From positions 6,240,798-6,304,797 of the forward strand of contig JACAXG010000026.1 of NCBI GenBank assembly GCA_018881555.1: a stretch of 64,000 nucleotides of DNA, in the 5' to 3' direction. How positions within the stretch are numbered: position 1 is the stretch's first letter; every line of letters starts with the position of its first letter. Shown here piece after piece: positions 46,110 through 58,707 of this stretch. Both the position numbers and the translations under genes were made by a program. The DNA comes from Amblyornis subalaris. Lineage: Eukaryota > Chordata > Aves > Passeriformes > Ptilonorhynchidae. The notes under the pieces were generated by a model. It saw only the letters and a program-made list of their open reading frames with translations, made no database searches and was not told where the DNA came from.

Positions 46110-46480
46110 AAGACACTACCTTGAGTCCTGTGTGCACTTTTGGGCACCACAAGATAAAAAAGACATTAAACTATTGGAGAGTGTCCACAGGAGGGACACC
46201 AGGATGGTGAAGGGCCTTGAGTGGAAGCTGTATGAGGAGTGGCTGAGGGCAGCTGGTCTGTTCAGGGGGGAGACCTCATTGCAGTTACAGCTTCCTCAGG
46301 AGGGGAAGAGGAGAGGCAGCTGCTGCTGTCTTCACTCTGGTGACCAGTGACAGGACCCGAGGGAAGGGCTGGACCTGAGCCAGGGGAGGTTTAGGTTGGA
46401 TATCAGGTTCCTCACCCAAAGGGTGTTTGGGCAGTGGAACAGGCTCCCCAGGGAAGTGGTCACAGCACCAAGCCTGACAA
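46110..46480 (+). mobile_element. CR1 LINE fragment (3' region)
   Basis: A sense-oriented CR1 segment: GGGCACCACAAGATAAAAAA, GAGTGTCCACAGGAGGGACA, GAGTGGCTGAGGGCAGCTGG, TTTAGGTTGGATATCAGG, GGGCAGTGGAACAGGCTCCC and CACAGCACCAAGCCTGACA occur in consensus order. The 3' terminal octamer is absent. No intact frame. Confidence 0.92.
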
Positions 46481-46989
46481 CTCCACTGTAAAAAGGAATC
46501 AAGGTGGACAAGCTGCAGTCCAGGGACTGGACCTTTGCCCTCTCAGCAGTTTGTGCATAACCTTGGGATTTGGCAATCTCATCTTCCTTCTGGCTCGTTG
46601 ATCATGAGCTTTTTAAGGGTGCCAGGAGTGGCAAGAAGACATCAGGTGGGGGCACTGGGCTCCTCTGCCACCCACAGCCAGGGGACAGTGGTGGCATGGG
46701 CCAGGGAGGGATCCCAGGGGGTTTTGAATGCCATGTGGTGTCAGAGTTTCCTGAAAAAGTCAGATTTTTCACCTTTCCCAGATTCCTTCACTACCACTGT
46801 GGTGGATGGAAAACTCATGTTTTGCTTTTTTTACTTTTAGTAGCAGGATAATGGCTGACACAGCATGGAGCTCCAGGGAAACAAGGGGAAAGTGGGATTC
46901 AGAGCCACTTTCCCTGACTNCTGGGGATCAGGATCCACTCAGGATCACCTCCCCTGATCCTTTTAGTTGGAGCGTGAGCCTGACTGTTA

Positions 46990-48000
46990 CTTGACCTAAA
47001 ACAATGCTATTACTATTCATAAAATGCATTGTACACGAGTAAATTGTTGTCCTATCGTATTACACTAAAAAGCCATATTTTGGCATGCCAGTGAGTTGCC
47101 TGAAGCAAGCAAATGTATGGAAGATCAAGGGTGCATCTTACACTGAGAGTGGTGTGGGGTTCTCTTCCGCCGTGTCCCGCGAATGTTCTGGCTCGGCACT
47201 GCTCTTCCATGCGGAACAATAAGGATTAGGCTCGTCCTGCTGTGAGATGATTCATGTACGGGGAATGTGCGTGTTCAGAAGCAGGGGGATTTCAAGAGTG
47301 CATCGCTGAAGAGAGGCTTGTGATAAGAATCAGCAACAAAACAATAGCTGAGCAGGGAAAAATGTATTTAATAAAAGGAATTTACAGTTGAAATCTTAAG
47401 CAGTTAGGATTGCTTGTCTGACCATTTCTGCTAANGTTGCTGTTCTTCATTCTATTTTTAAAATGTCTTTAGATATACCATTTTTTTTCTTGGATTTTAG
47501 ATGTTATATACATACTTATGCATATTTATATTGCAGATTTTATTTTATGCTTATATTTTTTTGTAATATGCACTCCCTGAGGTGTTTTTTCCAGTTTTCC
47601 TACATGATTTTCCTTTAGTACCATGTCAACCCTTACATAATACTGGCATAGGGCTGGATATTTAAAGTTAATGTAAGAGCAACTCGATGTCAAACTGTTA
47701 TTTCCTTTATCTAAAGTGTGAAGGATGTGAGCTAATATTTAACAAAATAAAAGTGTTTTCCAGCTTTGATATTATTCATGCTTTCCCAGAGATGTTAACA
47801 TAACCCTGTAATTGGCATGAATTCTATCCAGCAATGAGCACTGTAGGAAATGCACTTTATGTTTGTTACTTGTTTTTAAGGCACAGTGGAAATTCATAGG
47901 ATATAACAAGCCGTGCATTTGAGAGTGGCTGATTTTATCTCTGTACAATTAATTTATTCTGATGGGAAAAGTAACATCAAGCTTAACATATTTCTCCGCA
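46990..48000. promoter_or_regulatory. Candidate conserved non-coding region
   Basis: Two blocks (about 46990-47300 and 47740-47990) have the AT-rich, core-motif-rich look of conserved elements (for example ATTATTCATGCTTTCCCAG, TGTAATTGGCATGAATTC, GAACAATAAGGATTAGG). The stretch between them is T-rich. No coding frame. Composition-based candidate only. Confidence 0.25.
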
Positions 48001-51000
48001 GAGAGCTTTCTCTGAAAGATTTTCATTGGGGTGTAAGTGCCTAATTTCCAAACAGCATGTTATGTTAAACAGATACTTTCAGAAAATCTGCATTTGAACT
48101 GTCTCCCCCAGAAAAAGAAAAAAAAAAAAAGAAACAGTTCTTTTGCTCACATTCCAGTTCTTGTCTTCATTGGGAACAACCCAGGCATGACAACATGGTT
48201 CTGGTATACAAGCCCTGAAAAATAAGATTTACAAAGCAAACCTACAACTCAGACTGTGGTTGTCTTTAGCTTGTCAATTTGACTTCTGTCTGAGCAGAGA
48301 AAAGGCTCCTGCCACTGGGGAGCTGCTTGGAAACCCTGTGTGAGACTTGTTTATGCTGTTCATTTCAGTTCCCCCTGGCCAGGTAACCTNACCAGAGAGG
48401 CCCCTTGTACCACCCAGTGCAGACCCAGACGTGGCTGGTGGTCNGGTAAGAGCTGGTGTGTTGTGCCAAAGGAAGAGGATGGCAAAAAGGCCTTGTTATC
48501 CTCATCACAGCCAACTGCTGCATGACAGGGACCCTGTTGTCCCAAGCCTCCTGGACCCTGTTGCTGCTTTCCTGCTGGCCGCTTTCCCCTCTTTACCTTC
48601 CTGACTTTCTCTTTTTTTTTTCAATTTTCTCTGTCGAGCAACTTCATTGGTAGAGCCAGCATATGCCATAACTTATGGATGCTGCTGATGAAGCCTTTAG
48701 ACTTGTGCAGCAAGAACCCTTTTATTTCTTTTTTGTTTCTGATGGGGGACAATTTGGGTAGGGAGTGAACCTATGGGAGATGGGGCCAGAAAAGCACAGA
48801 ATTTATTGCTGAGTTCCATGCTGCTGGTTTGGTTTTTTTCTTTCCCTGTGTAATTTGCATAGAATTGAGAAACGAAGAAAGCCAAATCCAAACCATTGTT
48901 GCTCAGGCAACAAGATGTAGCTAAGAATGAAAACTGCAGCTTCATTAAAAGCGATGCTGTGGTTGCCTGTGGACATTTCTGTCAATCAAACCTGGGTGCA
49001 TTATGGAAACATCAATTTCAGTCAGATTCACTACAGAAGCAGCTCAACCTGCCATGGGAAGTTTGCATTTTTTATATTCATTGGAACTGTTGCTATTTGG
49101 AAGTTACAATGTTTTTGGCAGGCACCAAAGAGAGAAATGTAGTTAATTATCAGTTCTGCTGAGTGTATCATACAGCTACCTAAGAAATCTGACAGGCTTC
49201 ATAAAATCAGCCTCCAGCTAATTAGTAATGTCAATGTTTTTCAAATGACTGCTGATATTATTGCTGTACATCATCCAGGGACCAGCACCCTGTGTATTCA
49301 CGAGATATGGCAAAGGGTCATAGCCACGAATCCAAAACTTTCTGAAATCTGAATGTATTTCTGTGCTTTTATCTCCTCCGTACTCCTCTATTCCCAGTTT
49401 GTAATCCTGACTTGTCTTATGGATTTAGTTAATGTTGACTTAATCTATGTAACTGAAGAGAAAAAACACATGGCAAAACTTCCTTCCTTAATGACTCGAT
49501 ATTACACATTCATGATAATGAAGTGGCACATACAACCATGAAGAAAGTGTTATATTCCGCAATCTTACTCTGTCTCATAGTACTTGATGGTTTTTTCACT
49601 TTAGTCTTGAACTGCTGGAATTATTTAATGAAAGGGCAATTTTTTTGGAAATATTTTATTAAGAATATGGAACAAGTATACAAAAGTAAAGAAAAAGCCC
49701 CCCAAAAAATGAAATCCCACAGCATTTTATATACAAAAACCCACCACACATACATATTCACATGTGTTGTTGTTACCCATTATGGTGCAGTTAGGAAATA
49801 GGAATGTAGTAAGGCAGAAACCTACTAATGCTCTTCTTTCACATGTCAATTTAGTTAAAATATTAAACACTCTTATCACCAGCAAATAATGCCATATTGC
49901 TATTTCTGTGGTAGGGTTGATGCTAAATGTTCTGACCCAGAGTGGCCTCGCTGTGTTAGACAGTACAGCAAACAGTAAGAAACCTGTCCTACCACACAGA
50001 CNTTGTAGTCTAAATAATAAATACAACCAAATGCTGAGAGAAGAAGGAGTGGGCAGATGGTTGTCTTTATTTTACGGAGCGGGAACCAAGTCAGCAATTA
50101 GTTCAGTGAGATACCACAGATCGAAGAGATGCCCTGCAACAAAAAGATAACCCCAAACTAGGTTTCCCAAAGTCCAGAGCATCCAACAGGTCAGAATTCT
50201 TCCAGCAACAAGAGCTGTGGGAGCAAAAGAAGAGAAAGTATACCTAGGCATTAGTTGGAAAGGTTGACAGAACTGTGAGTCATTAGGTAAAAAGAGGAAA
50301 TGGGAAGCTGGAGGATAGGATTATGGAAAAGCTAAAAGCAAAGCTTTTAATCTATGAACCTTCCCTTCATAGATAGTTGAGGTATGACTGCCAAAATAAG
50401 ATGTTTATTTTAGGTTTATTCCCNGTAGGAGACTTTATAAAAATATGTGGATCATATTTTTTTCAGTTTAATTTCATCAGCTATTGGAAAGACTGTGCTG
50501 TCTCTTAGTTTCTGGAGATCAAAGTGTAGGCAATGAAAAATAACCTAATCTGCCACTTTGGGATAATTTGCCACAGCAGGCATTCCCAGTGCAAATCAGA
50601 GTACAAATCAGATGGTGAATCGGTGATCTCAAAAGAGGATTACTTTGGATTAGTTGTCCAGTGAAGCAGGCACTTTGTACAATGCAGCAGACGGTTCCAA
50701 CGTGAGCCAATTCATTGCTTGTTTTGTCTTTTTTTTTTTTTTTTAAGAGGAACATTAGTTTACCAAATGGATTCTCACAGACTAATTAACAGTATTTTGA
50801 CAGCATTTGTGTCTAGAAGACAGATTATGTGACATACTACTCAATCTTTATGGCCAGACTTTCAGGACAGGGAGGAGGCCTGGTAGGAAGCAGCGCAAGC
50901 TGCATTTTGGTTGACAAGCAGGTACAGGTTTAACACTGCTTTGAAGGTTCTGTCTTGAATGTCCATTTCATCTTAGAGCTTGATTTGTGAGACAGGGAGG

Positions 51001-51070
51001 AGACAATTCTATCTGGCTGTGGTTCAGTCCCACTGCTTCTCTAGTTTGTCATGTTTTAGTGATGCTTGAA
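48000..51070. other. Intergenic region, no gene recognised
   Basis: An A tract at about 48112-48130 and T tracts at about 48610-48620 and 50731-50744. Short open frames show no homology or splice structure. Confidence 0.55.
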
Positions 51071-51071
51071 T

Positions 51072-51625
51072 CAGAGAATCACAGAATGGCCTGGGTTGGA
51101 AGTGACCTCAAAGATCATCTTATTCCAGCCCCTTGCCATGAACAGGGACGCCTTTCACCAGGGTGCTCAGAGCTCCATCCAGCCTGGCCTTGAACGTTTC
51201 CAGGGATGGGGCAGTCACAACTTCTTTGGGCAGCCTGTGCCAGGGCCTCCCCATCCTCACCCTAAAGAGTTTCTTCCTGATATCTAATCTAACCCTACTC
51301 TCTGTCAGTTTGAATCCATCCTGCTTGTCCTGTCACTCCATGCCCTTGTGAAAAGTCCCTCTCTGACTTTCCTGTAGGCTCCCTTCAGGTACTGGAAGGC
51401 CACAGCTAGTCTTCTCTGGGCCCCCTGGGCTGGGTGCAGCACTGCAGGTGGGGTCTCAGCAGAGCGGGGCAGAGGGGCAGAATCCCCTCCCTGCCCTGCT
51501 GCCCACGGGGCTTTGGATGAGCCCAGCCCAGGGGGGTTTCTGGGCTCCCAGCACACATGGCCGGGGCATGTCCAGCCTCTCACCCACCAGCACCACCAAG
51601 TCCTTCTCCCCAGGGCTGCTCTTGA
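51072..51625 (-). mobile_element. CR1 LINE fragment with 3' end
   Basis: It starts with the reverse complement of the CR1 3' terminus (AGAGAATCACAGAATGGCCT), then the tail hairpin region, CCAGCCTGGCCTTGAACG, CTTCCTGATATCTAATCTAA, and GGTACTGGAAGGCC. It then jumps to CTGGGCTGGGTGCAGCACTG and continues to about 51625. An internal stretch present in the 59-kb copy is missing around 51412. 5'-truncated and non-coding. Confidence 0.93.
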
Positions 51626-52531
51626 AGAAGAGCTTTAATACCACTTTACTGACAGTATACATTGGTAAATTAATCTGCTTTTCAGTTTTGTGGGACTGTA
51701 ATAAGTAACAATGTGATTAGAAACACCACTTACCCATTTATGAACAGCAATGCCCTGTTCCTTCAGGTTAATGTTTTACACCACATTGCCTGTAGCTGTG
51801 GGGTCATTACTGTACACAATCAATTGACTTGCCGCCTCCCTGTTTACCTGNGTTCTGGTCATTTATTAATAGAGATAAAACCATTATTGGCTGCATTTCC
51901 CACCTCACAATGTTGGCTTGCTGGCTTAAGAAGCACCATCTTAAGAAGAACCAGTCTCTGGGGTGGCTGTAAAGGGATTGGAAGAGAAGTCAAAGACAAG
52001 AACTCCCTTGGACATCATGCACTAAAAAGAGGGAAATTGTGCATATTCTGCGTAAAATGGTATCTGTTTCAGTAAGCACAGAAAGCAGTCTTTGAAGGAA
52101 AGCTTACATTTCCCAGGTATTATAAAACCCCCATAGAAGAAGAGCAGAAGTAGCCAACTATTACTGTGATGACAGAAATAAACACATGCTAAAGCTCGAG
52201 ATCCAGGCAGCTTTACATTAAGGCAAGTCCAGATGCAGCTGCACTATTGTGTCCTCTATTTAGACAGTAACAACTCCAGACCATAGTCCCGGCTCTGGCC
52301 CCACCCCTTGACACAGTGGGGGAGGCGTGAGGAAGCTGAAATTGCAGGAGTCACTGGTGAGGAGTGACTTTGCACCATTGTTTCTGTGTTCAGAGCAAGC
52401 CTGAACAAGCACTGGGAAGCTGCTCCAGACAAAGGTCAGCACATTGCTTCTGATTCAGTCCCAAATTGGTTGTTCTGCCAGAGGTTTCCTCCCCCATATC
52501 ATCAATTTGCTCTCTCCTCTGGACTCTGCAG

Positions 52532-52631
52532 CAGGCTAGAAATGAGCCAGAAGAAGGAAATATTGCAAGTGCTCTTGAAGCTTCTTTTGAAATGGGTGAA
52601 AATGTTATTTCCCTGGTGCCCACTGTCGTAG
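52532..52631 (+). CDS. Isolated exon-like ORF, unassigned
   Basis: A textbook acceptor (TTTGCTCTCTCCTCTGGACT then CTGCAG) and donor (GTCGTAG|GTGAGA) bound 100 nt of open frame reading QARNEPEEGNIASALEASFE, then MGENVISLVPTVV and one base. The product is acidic and helix-prone. No partner exon of matching phase was found; linking to the exon-like stretch near 52758 gives an immediate stop. I do not recognise the protein. It may be an orphan exon of a transcript extending outside what I can see, an old pseudogene fragment, or chance. Confidence 0.3.
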
Positions 52632-54699
52632 GTGAGACACCAGTTTCAGCAATGAACAAAGTACTATGAAAAGTGACAGGGAGACTTAACACCTCTAAAC
52701 TGCTGGGATGGAATGAGGTCAAGTTTGGCAAAGTGCATTACATCAGCTGGAGGAATCCTCCTTTAAAAGACGGCCCTTGGTCATGTACCCACGCCAGGTA
52801 CGTGTTCTACCCTGCCTGTGCAAAACCAGCACTGAAAGCCTCCTTGTCCACCAGGGCTGTGACCAAGATGTTCAGGTATGCTCCTGCAAGAAGCAGTGTA
52901 AATACTTACTGTCTTTTATGTGTATTTGTAATACAGCTCTGTGTGCTCTCAGCCATCTACAGCAAGCTGCCCCCGGAGCACACCGATGATCCTCTGCCAT
53001 AAAGCAAACATCAGAATCTATCTTTTTAATAAAGAAATACTTCTTCAAAGACATGGAAATTCAGGCATGCAAGAATTGTTAGGACTACAATACAGGACAC
53101 AAGCTTCTTGGTTGCTTTAGGAGTGTTGTAAGTTCACCTGTGCTTGGAACGCATTGTTACTGAACAGGAATGGCAAAGTTTAGAAGGATAACAAATAAGA
53201 CTTAATGAATTTCCCTCATGTGACAGACTGGAAACCTGTCTATGTGTCCATGACAGAGACAGAATCAACACCAGATTCTTATCAAATATATTTTTTTGTC
53301 TTAAAATTCTTCCAAAACATGACAAAGTGTTAAAGGCACTTTAATCTTGGCATGTGCAATTACTTGTTATGAAATAAATAAATTTGCTTATAAAATCTTC
53401 CTGTCCCTGCATATCATTCCAAGATGCCTGGGTACCAGTATGAACCTAACCCTGACATTAACCCCAACCAAGTACTTAAGCAAATGTTTCATTTGTACCT
53501 GTGAACAGTTCTACNGAAGCCACAGGTCTGAAATTCTGCATGTGATTTTCCCAGTCGTGTGTTAGTTCATCATACAGAAAGCAAAAATCCAATCTATACA
53601 TACGTCTGTATTTGTACATATATATAAATATGCATACATACGTATCTATCTGTACAAAAGACAATGATGTACACAAGAACCTATTAGCAATCAGATGAAT
53701 TTTTGAGCATTACCCGGGTGTTTTTGACTCCAGACTCTCCCAGGTTTCTTAGATGTATGCACCAAAAGGTACAAATATGTCAGTGGAATGAGAAGGCAAT
53801 TCAGTGAAACCCCCCATTCACACAAGATGTTGAATGGCAAACCTGTGCTGAATACACAGAAATGCCAGATAAGGAGACAGCCATATAATATGACTGTCTG
53901 TGTGACATCTGATTTTTTTCCAATGTTCAAACGTAACTGGGCTGTAGTTGACAGACAAGTGAATATTATATGTATGTAAAGAAAAAACACAGTCTGTGCC
54001 TTAGCTTTTGACTTAGAGACTGAAGGATTCCTTGGTATCATGTATTTTTGATCTTGTAGATTTTTTTTTTTAGAACATATTATCCCCAAAAAAGTGCATA
54101 ATGATATTATGTGAAAGGACAGGAAGACATATAGTCTTATAATTTATTGCTAGCTGCACTAACATTATCCTTATTAAACATAAATCTTCCAGTGATGTGA
54201 ACTGTACTCTGAGAAATCAGCAGCTAATTGTACAAGCTATGGCTATTCTGTCCTCTTTCTTTCCCAGGACATTAACTGACTTGTTATATTTCCACCTTGG
54301 ACGTGGCAAGTGAATTTAGAGTGATGGCTGCTCAGCAGTCAGTGCTACGTACAGAAATTGGATTTGAACATAACCATGTCTGCTGCTCCAAGCTTTCTCC
54401 TGGGGCTGAAAAGGCAACCAGATTATATTTTGCTCTGGTAAGAAATTGTACCTGTAAGAATAAGTAAATCATTAAAACCTGAGGGAGATTTTGTTTCTTG
54501 AGCTCCTGGATGTGTTTGGACTCAATGATATGTATGAAGCACTCATAAATGCTAATATGTGGGAATTTTCTGACCTCACAGCTTTAGATACAGTTTCCAG
54601 CTCACCATCTAAACTGTCTTGTCTCACCCCAAGTGTGCTTTGCTCTGTTCAAACAGGACGATGTCCTACTCCCTGTTTGTTCCAGCGCTGTCACTAGTG

Positions 54700-55200
54700 C
54701 TGGTCACCTCGGGGTGGGTTCGTCAGGTAAGGCAGGGACAGCAGCGAGCTGCCCGGCGCGCTTGGAATGGGAGGGACAGGAAGATGCTATGGCTGAAATG
54801 TACCACCAGAGAGAGCTTTCGTCTCGCTGACGTTTTTAGGGACACTGCACGCGGCTGTTCTGCGGCTCTCGGCTCGCAGTGGAAGTTTTTGTAAGTGTGG
54901 AATTGCCAGGTGGAGAGCAAAAATCGGCATTCAGAGCACTGATAGGAAATGTAAATGCTCTGTGTGTGTGCACGAGTACAAGTCGTTTTAATTGCGCACT
55001 TGGTCCTTTGAAGCACTCAGGACAGCTGGTGGAACTGATGGCAGCAGGGGAAAGCTGCTGCGAACCGAAAGTCTGCAAAGGTCCTGCTCTGACACGGGTT
55101 CCTCTGATTTTGGCTGGTATGGTCCGGAGAGCGTGGGGCACTCTGGGAGTGATGGGCCTGCCCTTGGAGCTGAGTGGGGACCTGTGCTGCACATCTCTCC
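54700..55200 (+). promoter_or_regulatory. CpG-richer patch, possible non-coding RNA start
   Basis: A local rise in CpG within AT-rich intergenic DNA, with CTGACGTTTTTAGG (CRE-like) and two donor-like sites, CAG|GTAAGG near 54726 and TTTTT|GTAAGT near 54892. This could be the start of a non-coding transcript. Weak evidence. Confidence 0.2.
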
Positions 55201-55211
55201 TTTGCCATGAA

Positions 55212-55300
55212 ATCATAGATTCGTAGCATCATAGAACCATATAGGCTGGAAAAGACCTCCAAGATCATCAAGTCCAGCTTTTGACCAATTAAGCTCAGGC
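55212..55300 (-). mobile_element. CR1 LINE 3' tail
   Basis: ATCATAGATTCGTAGCATCA, then TAGAACCATATAGGCTGGAA and ACCTCCAAGATCATCAAGTC form the reverse complement of a CR1 3' terminus with degenerate ATTCTATGA octamers. Only the tail is present. Confidence 0.9.
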
Positions 55301-57020
55301 ATAATCTTGCTCTGGGAATATCACTTTTGGTTTCCACAACTGCCACGTTACACAATTGCAAAGTATTTCTCAAATGTATGCAAACACACCTTCATTGAGA
55401 TTTGAAATACTCTTTTTGATCACTCTGGATTTCTTAAGTGGAAAAAAACAGCTTCCATGGAAGGGATACAACTTCACAGAAACTTTTTTTGTCTGTGTGG
55501 TAGAGGTTGGAATGTATTTTATCTGATATTGTTTGTGGTGAAATACCAGCATTGGCTCAGGAACAGCATCAGGTGGGTCAAAGCTCTAAAGCTGTTTCTG
55601 GGCAGTGTCACAACATGTTTGCAGGTTTCCTGGCTTCTTTCCTGGGCATTCAGTGTTGCAAAGAGGACACTAGGCAAAACAGATGATAACTGTGATCCAG
55701 CATATCCACCAACCTTGTGGTTTGAGAGGAAGCATCCCCCTCTCTGCCCTCCCCCCATTCAATATCCCTTCTCTGCTTTTATTGCACAAGTGTATTTGAG
55801 TGTATTTGCAATTTTGAAAGTGAACAATGCCATCATCTCATGAGCCTCCTGAGACCTGTGTGAAAATGGATGGGAACCTTCACTGGGGCAACGATGCCCT
55901 TCGTTCTCACAGGAAGATGATTGTTATCATTTGGTTCGTTCACTTAACTGGGCCACACTGGTCCTTCCCACACTAAAACTTCGGGGACTGCTGGGGAATA
56001 GGCATGTTCAGGCCTGTAAAGAAGCAGCTCTCACTGCAGGTAGAATAATTGCAGCTGGCTCTGTTCTCTCCCAGAAACTGCCTAGTCCTAGGAATGCCCG
56101 ACCTAAGAATTTCTTACTGTCTTTTAAATACTCCTCATTGCAATGTGTACTCATTTTTTTCTTTTTTTTGTGGAAAGAGATCAAACAGCATATTAAGTAG
56201 CCACCAAAGCAACACATATCCTCTAAGTGAGCCAGACACATGACCAAACACCACACAACCTAAGCGTGTGTAGACATGAACATCAAGAAGCCCTAGAGAA
56301 AAAGACTGTACCACAGGTCACATGGAGTATTCTGGCATGTTACGTCAAGCCAGCTTAATTATAGGTTGCCTTTGACGCTGTGTTCTGGGCTTTTGTTTTG
56401 TGTGTGTGTCATTACATAAATAACAACACTGACAGCCTAAAACTTTTGTGAAGTCCTAAAAAAACCCAGCTACTTGTGTTGGTTTGGGATTCACATAGAC
56501 AAGGCTTCAAACTTTGGTGGTTCCTCCCAGGGATGTGTGACTGTCCTCAACTATCCTGGTACAGAAGCAGGCTCTGGTTTTTTTGTGTGCTCAAAAAAAC
56601 CATTGTGGCAGTAGATGTATTCCAATGTAGTTTTCAAAAATTTAATAAAAATGGACCTCTTAAATTTATTCCACCCTAATTTTCACCCCAGAGTGAGCTC
56701 TTTATTTGTGATCATCACAGTAGCTGCTTGCTGAGAATCCTGTGGTATTCCAGGCCTTGACATCAATGGGGACAGACACGTTGCTGCACCACTTGATTGA
56801 CCAGGTATGTAATCGGGGCTGATCATATTAAAAATGCATCAGCTCCAAGTGAGGTTTCAGAGTGGCTACAGTTTGAGACTGTGCTTTAGAGAAAAGGTGA
56901 AAAGTTGTCATAAATAATACAGGATTTGACCCTGCAAGACATTGAGCACATTTGGTAATATGTGAAATTCTCCTCTTAGCCACCTTCATCCTTCAGAGTT
57001 AATGATAATAAAATAAATCT
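55301..57020. other. Intergenic region, no gene recognised
   Basis: Unremarkable unique sequence; T/A tracts at about 56154-56170 and an AATAAA at about 56643 without an upstream gene. Confidence 0.5.
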
Positions 57021-57025
57021 TTGGA

Positions 57026-57825
57026 CAGGCAGGATGCATGGGCTGAGGCCAATGGTCTGAAGTTCTACAAGGCCAAATACCGAGTCCTGCCCTTGGGTCA
57101 CAACAACCCCAGGCAGTGCCACAGGCTGGGGCAGAGTGGCTGGAAAGCTGCCCTGGGGAAAAGGACCTGGGGGTGCTGGTCAACGACACCTGAACATGAG
57201 CCAGCTGTGCCCAGGTGGGCAAGGAGGCCAGTGGCACCTGGCCTGTGTCAGCAATAGTGCGGCAGCAGGACCAGGGCAGAGATTGTCCCCCTGTGCTGGG
57301 CACCGGTGAGGCCACACCTCGAATCCTGGGTTCAGTTTTGGGGCCCTCACTGCAAGAAGGACATTGAGGGGCTGGAGCATGTCCAGAGAAGAGCAACGGA
57401 GCTGGGGAAGGGCCTGGAGCACAAGTCGATGAGGAGCAGCTGAGGGACCTGGGAGTGTTTAGCCTGGAGAAAAGGAGGCTCAGGGGGGACCTTATTGCTC
57501 TCTAGAACTGCCTGACAGGAGGGTGTAGCCAGGTGGGGTCGGGCTCTACTTTCAGGTAACAAGTGACAGGAGGAGAGGACATGGCCCTACGTTGCACCGG
57601 GAGAAGTTTAGACTGGACATTAGGGAAAATTTCTTCTCTTAAAGGCATCAGAACAGACTGCCCAGAGAATAGCTGGAATCACCATCTCCGGAGGTATTTA
57701 AAAGATGTGTAGATGTGGCACTGAGGGACATGGTTTAGTGGTGGACTTGGCAGTGCTGGGTTAATGGTTGGACTCGATGATCTTAAGGGTGTTTTCCAAC
57801 TTAAATGATTCTATGATTTTAAATA
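57026..57825 (+). mobile_element. CR1 LINE fragment, about 0.8 kb, with 3' end
   Basis: The longest CR1 copy in the window. It begins in the 3' part of ORF2 (CTGAAGTTCTACAAGGCC, AGTGGCTGGAAAGCTGCCCT), continues through GGGGCCCTCACTGCAAGAAG, GAAAAGGAGGCTCAGGGGGG and TAATGGTTGGACTCGATGAT, and ends GATTCTATGATTTT. It is 5'-truncated with frame breaks. Confidence 0.95.
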
Positions 57826-58700
57826 GAATTTAAACTTTAAACTGAGTGCCTGGCTGTGTCTGTAGATGCAGTTTGGCTCTTTTGCAGTTGCTCTACAACC
57901 TATTCCTGTACATGAAGGATAAGGTGTGATACTGGAGCAGGGCATTGCCCAGGGCAGGGGCCCTCCCTCTGCCCAGCAGTGCATGTTCCCAGGGCCAGCC
58001 CTGCCATGCTGCCCTGTGAAGCAGCATCAACTCAGCCATCTGTCAGACCACACTGTGAATCAGCTCAGGGAACTGCTTTGGGTGAGAACAAGCCAGCAAA
58101 ACGTGGTGCACGGGGACCTAGGGACCTGTGCCTGCCCACCTGCAAAAGCAGAGGAGGCTGCGTAAGGAAAGGGATGTGGAGAAACTCGGGAAGGCACAAA
58201 GCCAGTGAGGGCACTCCGACCCTCTGGTACAATGTGCCTCGGTATGAAGGAGGTTATGGCTCTCTCTTCTTCAGTAGGAAGGGCAGGGTGTGAGCTGGCA
58301 GCACACACCTCCTCAGCCCACCTCCTGCCAACCAGCTGCACCAACACACCGACTCATCCCTGTCCTGCCCGACCTTCCTCCACCCCACCCGGGCGTGGGT
58401 GCTCCTCTGTGAGCCAGCAGGACNCGGGAAAGGTTGTAGCTGGTTTTCTGCCACTTTAAGGACCAGCTCCCAGAAGGGTCTGGAAAAGGCCAGGGCTGGC
58501 TCAGTGGTTGTAGCGAGGAGACAGAGCACCTCGGTGCTGAAGGAGGGGAGATGGGGCAGTGGGGATGCCTTTGCTGGGCTCAGCTGGCTGGGAAAACACA
58601 GCTCACTTCAAAAGCTGCTGCACCTGGAGGCTCTTGCTTTGCCCAGAGAGCAGGTGTTGGTGGAGTTCCATCACTGCTGACTGAAGACTTCTGGGCTTGG
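57826..58700. other. GC-richer intergenic region, no gene recognised
   Basis: Several moderately long open frames overlap on both strands, all Pro/Ala/Ser-rich and without domains or splice structure; I regard them as compositional. Confidence 0.45.
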
Positions 58701-58707
58701 GCAAGAA

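Larger units (their letters stand above)
51626..55200. other. Intergenic region with one isolated exon-like ORF
   Basis: Apart from the exon-like segment at 52532-52631 and an AATAAA at 53028, no gene structure is supported. An alternating AT-rich microsatellite-like stretch lies at about 53595-53650, and a CpG-richer patch at 54.7-55.2 kb. Confidence 0.5.

Noticed and set aside
52758..52797. Second exon-like stretch (CATCAG acceptor, CAG|GTACGT donor) downstream of the orphan exon
   Set aside because: Joining it to 52631 in the required phase hits a stop after a few codons, and its acceptor lacks a pyrimidine tract.
57021..57560. Open frames on both strands at 57.0-57.6 kb
   Set aside because: They lie inside a CR1 LINE copy and are repeat-derived, not a host gene.
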